DNA from: Candidatus Gastranaerophilales bacterium | GTDB taxonomy: Bacteria; Cyanobacteriota; Vampirovibrionia; Gastranaerophilales; Gastranaerophilaceae | Direction of reading: 5' to 3' | DNA length: 64,000 nt | NCBI GenBank assembly: GCA_944325605.1 | Contig: CALVAX010000009.1 | Span: 1 to 64,000, forward strand | Shown: piece after piece, positions 61,416-64,000 of the stretch | Position numbering within the stretch: position 1 is the stretch's first letter | How the letters are laid out: each line of letters starts with the position of its first letter | Notes under the pieces: generated by a model | What the model was told of the DNA's origin: nothing | Database searches by the model: none | Seen by the model: only the letters and a program-made list of their open reading frames with translations | Position numbers and translations under genes: made by a program

Positions 61416-61916
61416 ATGAACGATTTGGAACAGAGAGCTTCAAAAATTAAACTCGCAGCTTTTGACGTTGACGGCGTCATGACAGACGGAAGCATTACTT
61501 ATGACGAAAACGGCATTGAATACAAAACATTCAACGCAAAAGACGGCCATGGAATAACTATGCTTAATAATGCAGGGATAATCACGGCGATTATTACAGC
61601 CCGCAGCAACGGTACAGTTCAGCATCGCGCGGAAAATCTTAAATTCAAAGAAATTCATCAGGGATCTAAAAATAAAATTCAAACTCTGACCGAAATTCTT
61701 GAAAAATACAACCTGACTCTTGAGCAAACCGCCTATATGGGTGACGATCTTCCGGACATATGCATTCTGGAAAAAGCAGGACTTTCAGGATGTCCGAATG
61801 ATGCTGTTGACGAAGTAAAAAACATCTCACGCTTCATATCTTCCAAAAACGGAGGCAGAGGCGCCGTTAGAGAATTTTGCGAGTTTATACTGAAAAACCA
61901 AAACCACAATAATTAA
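61416..61916 (+). CDS. kdsC: 3-deoxy-D-manno-octulosonate-8-phosphate phosphatase
   Basis: 166 residues, class C0 HAD: AAFDVDGVMTDGSITYDENG (nucleophile Asp and D-x-D), ITARSNGTVQHRAENLKF, HQGSKNKIQTLTEI (Lys of motif III) and AYMGDDLPDICILEKAGLS (motif IV). Homotetramer without cap domain. It releases Kdo from Kdo-8-phosphate. Directly follows kdsD; together they support an LPS-bearing outer membrane. kdsA/kdsB are not in the window. Confidence 0.95.
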   Translation: MNDLEQRASKIKLAAFDVDGVMTDGSITYDENGIEYKTFNAKDGHGITMLNNAGIITAIITARSNGTVQHRAENLKFKEIHQGSKNKIQTLTEILEKYNLTLEQTAYMGDDLPDICILEKAGLSGCPNDAVDEVKNISRFISSKNGGRGAVREFCEFILKNQNHNN

Positions 61917-61932
61917 AAAAGGGAAATAAATT

Positions 61933-62295
61933 ATGTACGAAATAAAAACACAGGCATTTTTTTCAGCCGCACATCATCTTTTGAATTATGACGGCGAATG
62001 CGAAAATCAACACGGACACAACTGGATGGTAGAAGCTTATGTCAAAGGCGACACTTTAGACAAAAGCAACATCCTGATTGACTACAAAGTTTTGAAAAAA
62101 GAACTAAAAGCTGTATTAGATATGCTTGACCACAAAGATGTAAACGAATTACCTGAATTTAAGGGCGAAAGTCCATCTTCAGAAATGATTGCAGCTTTTA
62201 TATATACAAAACTGAAAGAAAAAATTGTTCAATTAAGCAAGATTTCTGTTTGGGAAACCCAAACATCATGCGCAAGCTACTTTGAGGAGGAATAG
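61933..62295 (+). CDS. queD: 6-carboxy-5,6,7,8-tetrahydropterin synthase
   Basis: 120 residues of the PTPS family: FFSAAHHLLNYDGECENQHG (His of A-A-H-H, Cys of C-x-x-x-H, and H-G-H zinc ligands), LIDYKVLKKELKAVLDMLDH with catalytic Asp-His, ELPEFKGESPSSEMIAAFIY, and ISVWETQTSCASYFEEE. It makes 6-carboxy-tetrahydropterin for queuosine. AAGGGAAATAA is the upstream ribosome site. In operon with kdsDC and uppP without a functional link. Other queuosine genes are not in the window. Confidence 0.94.
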   Translation: MYEIKTQAFFSAAHHLLNYDGECENQHGHNWMVEAYVKGDTLDKSNILIDYKVLKKELKAVLDMLDHKDVNELPEFKGESPSSEMIAAFIYTKLKEKIVQLSKISVWETQTSCASYFEEE

Positions 62296-62300
62296 CCGGA

Positions 62301-63146
62301 ATGAATTTAATACAGGCAATATTAATGGGAATAGTACAGGGATTGAGTGAATTTTTACCGATTTCAAGTTCTGCGCATCTGGTGTTCACATCAAATTTTT
62401 ATAAAGTATCTCAGGGCATTGAAATAATACAACATTCCAATGAAGAAGTATTTTTTGATATCATGGTTCACCTCGGGACACTTATTGCCGTATTAATATT
62501 TTTCAGAAAAGATATCGCAAATATTATAAAAGCAATGTGGCATGCACTAAAAACAAAAGACTGGTCTGACAAAGAAGCAAAACTCGGACTATACATAATT
62601 GCAGGCACAATTTTAACAATAATGCTCGCTCTTCCCATCAATGAAGTTGCGGAAAAACTTGTATTTGCACCGGCAATTGTCGGAATTCTTCTTTTTATAA
62701 CAGGTTTTGTGCTTTTGGGAAGCGAATACATGTCAAAACATTTTACAGCAAAAAAAGAAAACGTTGATTTGAAAACGTCCATATTTATAGGACTAGCACA
62801 GGGTCTTGCAGCACTTCCGGGATTTTCAAGATCCGGCTGGACAATAGCAACAGGCTTGTTCTTCGGACTTGACAGAACAACAGCCGCAAGATATTCATTT
62901 TTATTGAGTATTCCGATAATACTCGGGGCATCAATGGTGTATCCGTTGATAAAAATTGATATTCATGAAGCACTTGCATACAACTGGACAGCAATAATCT
63001 GCGGAACAATTGTTTCCGGAATTGTAGGTTATTTGTGCATCAAATATTTTATGAAATTTATTTCAAAATTTTCACTTGCAATATTTGGCTGGTATTGCAT
63101 TTTAGCCGGTATCGGAACATTCGTTTTCTTTAAATTTTTCGTATAA
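62301..63146 (+). CDS. uppP: Undecaprenyl-diphosphatase
   Basis: 281 residues, TM-rich, BacA family. Signature I QGLSEFLPISSSAHLVF and signature II GLAQGLAALPGFSRSGWTIA (P-G-x-S-R-S-G-x-T) hold the catalytic residues; between them are VFFDIMVHLGTLIAVLIFF. It recycles the undecaprenyl carrier of peptidoglycan and LPS O-antigen. AGGAGGAATAGCC precedes the ATG within the end of queD. It is the last gene of the kdsD operon. Confidence 0.96.
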   Translation: MNLIQAILMGIVQGLSEFLPISSSAHLVFTSNFYKVSQGIEIIQHSNEEVFFDIMVHLGTLIAVLIFFRKDIANIIKAMWHALKTKDWSDKEAKLGLYIIAGTILTIMLALPINEVAEKLVFAPAIVGILLFITGFVLLGSEYMSKHFTAKKENVDLKTSIFIGLAQGLAALPGFSRSGWTIATGLFFGLDRTTAARYSFLLSIPIILGASMVYPLIKIDIHEALAYNWTAIICGTIVSGIVGYLCIKYFMKFISKFSLAIFGWYCILAGIGTFVFFKFFV

Positions 63147-63183
63147 AATAATGTAAAAAAATGTAAACACAGACGCATAAAAC

Positions 63184-63210
63184 TGTCAAAAATAATTCTT
63201 CACGGATATT
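63184..63210 (+). promoter_or_regulatory. Shared upstream motif, copy C
   Basis: TGTCAAAAATAATTCTTCAC then GGATATT; it aligns with copy A (32764-32790) without gaps over 27 nt with six differences. It ends 31 nt before the ATG at 63242. Confidence 0.55.
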
Positions 63211-63241
63211 AATATATTGAAGAAGTTTGTGTGGAGTAATA

Positions 63242-64000
63242 ATGATTTTACCAGTAAACAACCAGAATCCTACACCATTTTTTTCGGCAAATAAGCAGAA
63301 AAAAAATGAAAAAGAATATACACACGATACACTATTACCGAATAATTTGTCCACCCGCATGCGTATTGGAATGGACAAATTCACAAATGCAATAACTCTC
63401 TATTCGGCAAAAGGTTTTAAGGGCAGCCGCAACGCCAATTTCTATGAATTTTTAACAATGGGTCAGATTCCTTATTTAATAGGAAGCGGTACTCTTATCG
63501 CAGTTTTCAATGCTGCAAACAAGCATTACAATCTGTTTGACCAGCCAAGCGCAAAAGCTCTCGGCAACAAAATGGCACTCGGCGTTGTATTGTACGGACT
63601 TCTGAAAAGTGCCTCAAAACCGCTGGTAACAGCGCCGGTACACTGGATTACAGGTATAGATACAGAAAGACCCTATGCAAAAGTTAATTATGAACTTCCT
63701 GACGACATTTACGACACGGATATAACAAATATTGAATACCACAAAGTGTTTGAAAGTGTTGATTTTTCAAGATGGGATTTACTTCTGATGGATCCCAAAA
63801 GCGGAAAACCCAGAAATGCCCGCTACGACATAATAGCCAAAAAGCTTGGTATGGGTACAAACTTAAAAGATTCAGATCAGGAAGTTAAACCCCGCATTAA
63901 AGAAATCGTAGAAAAAACAAGTGCAGCCAAAAGCATCACATCATACCTCTGGGCAGCAGCGGGTGTCGCTCTTGCATTCCAAAAGCCGTGGGAATCCTAC
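63242..64000 (+). CDS. Tagged membrane-associated protein of unknown function (partial, cut by window end)
   Basis: Open for 253 codons to the window end. MILPVNNQNPTPFFSANKQK is a tag-like start, followed by a charged spacer. Hydrophobic segments: about 82-100 (IPYLIGSGTLIAVFNAAN), 118-135 (ALGVVLYGLLKSASKPL) and near the end (LWAAAGVALAF). GTGGAG is upstream of the ATG. The order tag, spacer and TM segments, and the motif upstream, resemble the 529-residue gene at 35909. No function recognised. The C-terminus lies outside the window. Confidence 0.75.
   Translation, partial: MILPVNNQNPTPFFSANKQKKNEKEYTHDTLLPNNLSTRMRIGMDKFTNAITLYSAKGFKGSRNANFYEFLTMGQIPYLIGSGTLIAVFNAANKHYNLFDQPSAKALGNKMALGVVLYGLLKSASKPLVTAPVHWITGIDTERPYAKVNYELPDDIYDTDITNIEYHKVFESVDFSRWDLLLMDPKSGKPRNARYDIIAKKLGMGTNLKDSDQEVKPRIKEIVEKTSAAKSITSYLWAAAGVALAFQKPWESY

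Overview
The window looks like a chromosomal segment of a low-GC, Gram-negative, non-photosynthetic bacterium related to Cyanobacteria, most likely of the gut lineage Gastranaerophilales (class Vampirovibrionia, formerly Melainabacteria). This assignment is an inference, not a database result. It rests on a didermic envelope (BamA with three POTRA domains as in cyanobacterial Omp85, a Skp-like chaperone, KdsD/KdsC for LPS Kdo), a 16S/23S/5S operon, AMIN-domain and DUF3137 proteins, pseudopilins ending in a W-x-I-x-x-DYP motif, and many unknown proteins that start with a short N/Q-rich peptide ending in F-x-G. No photosynthesis gene is visible.

Layout. 1-191: pyrimidine-rich dispersed repeat. 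192-2030: a 588-residue coiled-coil protein behind a flagellar-type (sigma-28-like) promoter. 2121-12464: a compact, apparently intact podovirus-like structural module on the minus strand (HTH regulator, amidase, hub, capsid, scaffold, connector, small terminase, GNAT, portal, large terminase, lipase-like, small membrane protein), without integrase, replication or tail-fibre genes. 12987-15999: zinc transporter ZupT, a FliI/SctN-type export ATPase and two tandem XRE regulators. 16000-18630: repeat-rich intergenic DNA around rpsP and one unknown gene. 18631-27560: speH, an orphan OmpR-type regulator, two divergent XRE/pseudopilin pairs, era, an AMIN-domain protein, a solute-binding lipoprotein and rsmI. 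27655-34856: bamA, skp, udp, a soluble protein carrying the C-terminal domain of FlhA/SctV, and a GH77 glucanotransferase. 34916-44376: unknown and lineage-specific proteins mixed with a TatD-associated radical SAM protein and an ADP-forming acyl-CoA synthetase. 44596-46733: spmA/spmB, a zinc-ribbon protein and a matrixin-like protease. 46780-52128: rRNA operon on the minus strand. 52487-63146: secreted coiled-coil protein, lytic transglycosylase, manC, two DUF3137 paralogues, a zincin, kdsD-kdsC-queD-uppP. 63242-64000: start of another tagged membrane protein, cut by the window end.

The most interesting signals fit together. (1) A FliI/SctN ATPase and a membrane-less FlhA C-terminal ring domain occur outside any flagellar operon, and a sigma-28-like promoter drives a coiled-coil protein with a possible membrane segment: this looks like remnants, or a repurposed minimal version, of a type III export pathway. 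(2) At least six otherwise unrelated proteins share a short N-terminal F-x-G tag, and four genes (three clearly tagged, one weakly) also share an upstream DNA motif (T-G-G-C-A-A ... A-C-G-G), suggesting a regulon and perhaps a non-cleaved targeting signal. (3) At least nine genes have a -10 box ending 6-7 nt before the start codon and no Shine-Dalgarno, so leaderless transcription seems common here. (4) One pseudopilin appears to start with AUA.

Genes that probably work together: bamA with skp (outer-membrane protein assembly), kdsD with kdsC (Kdo synthesis), uppP with the transglycosylase (cell wall), spmA with spmB, and each XRE regulator with the pseudopilin gene it faces.
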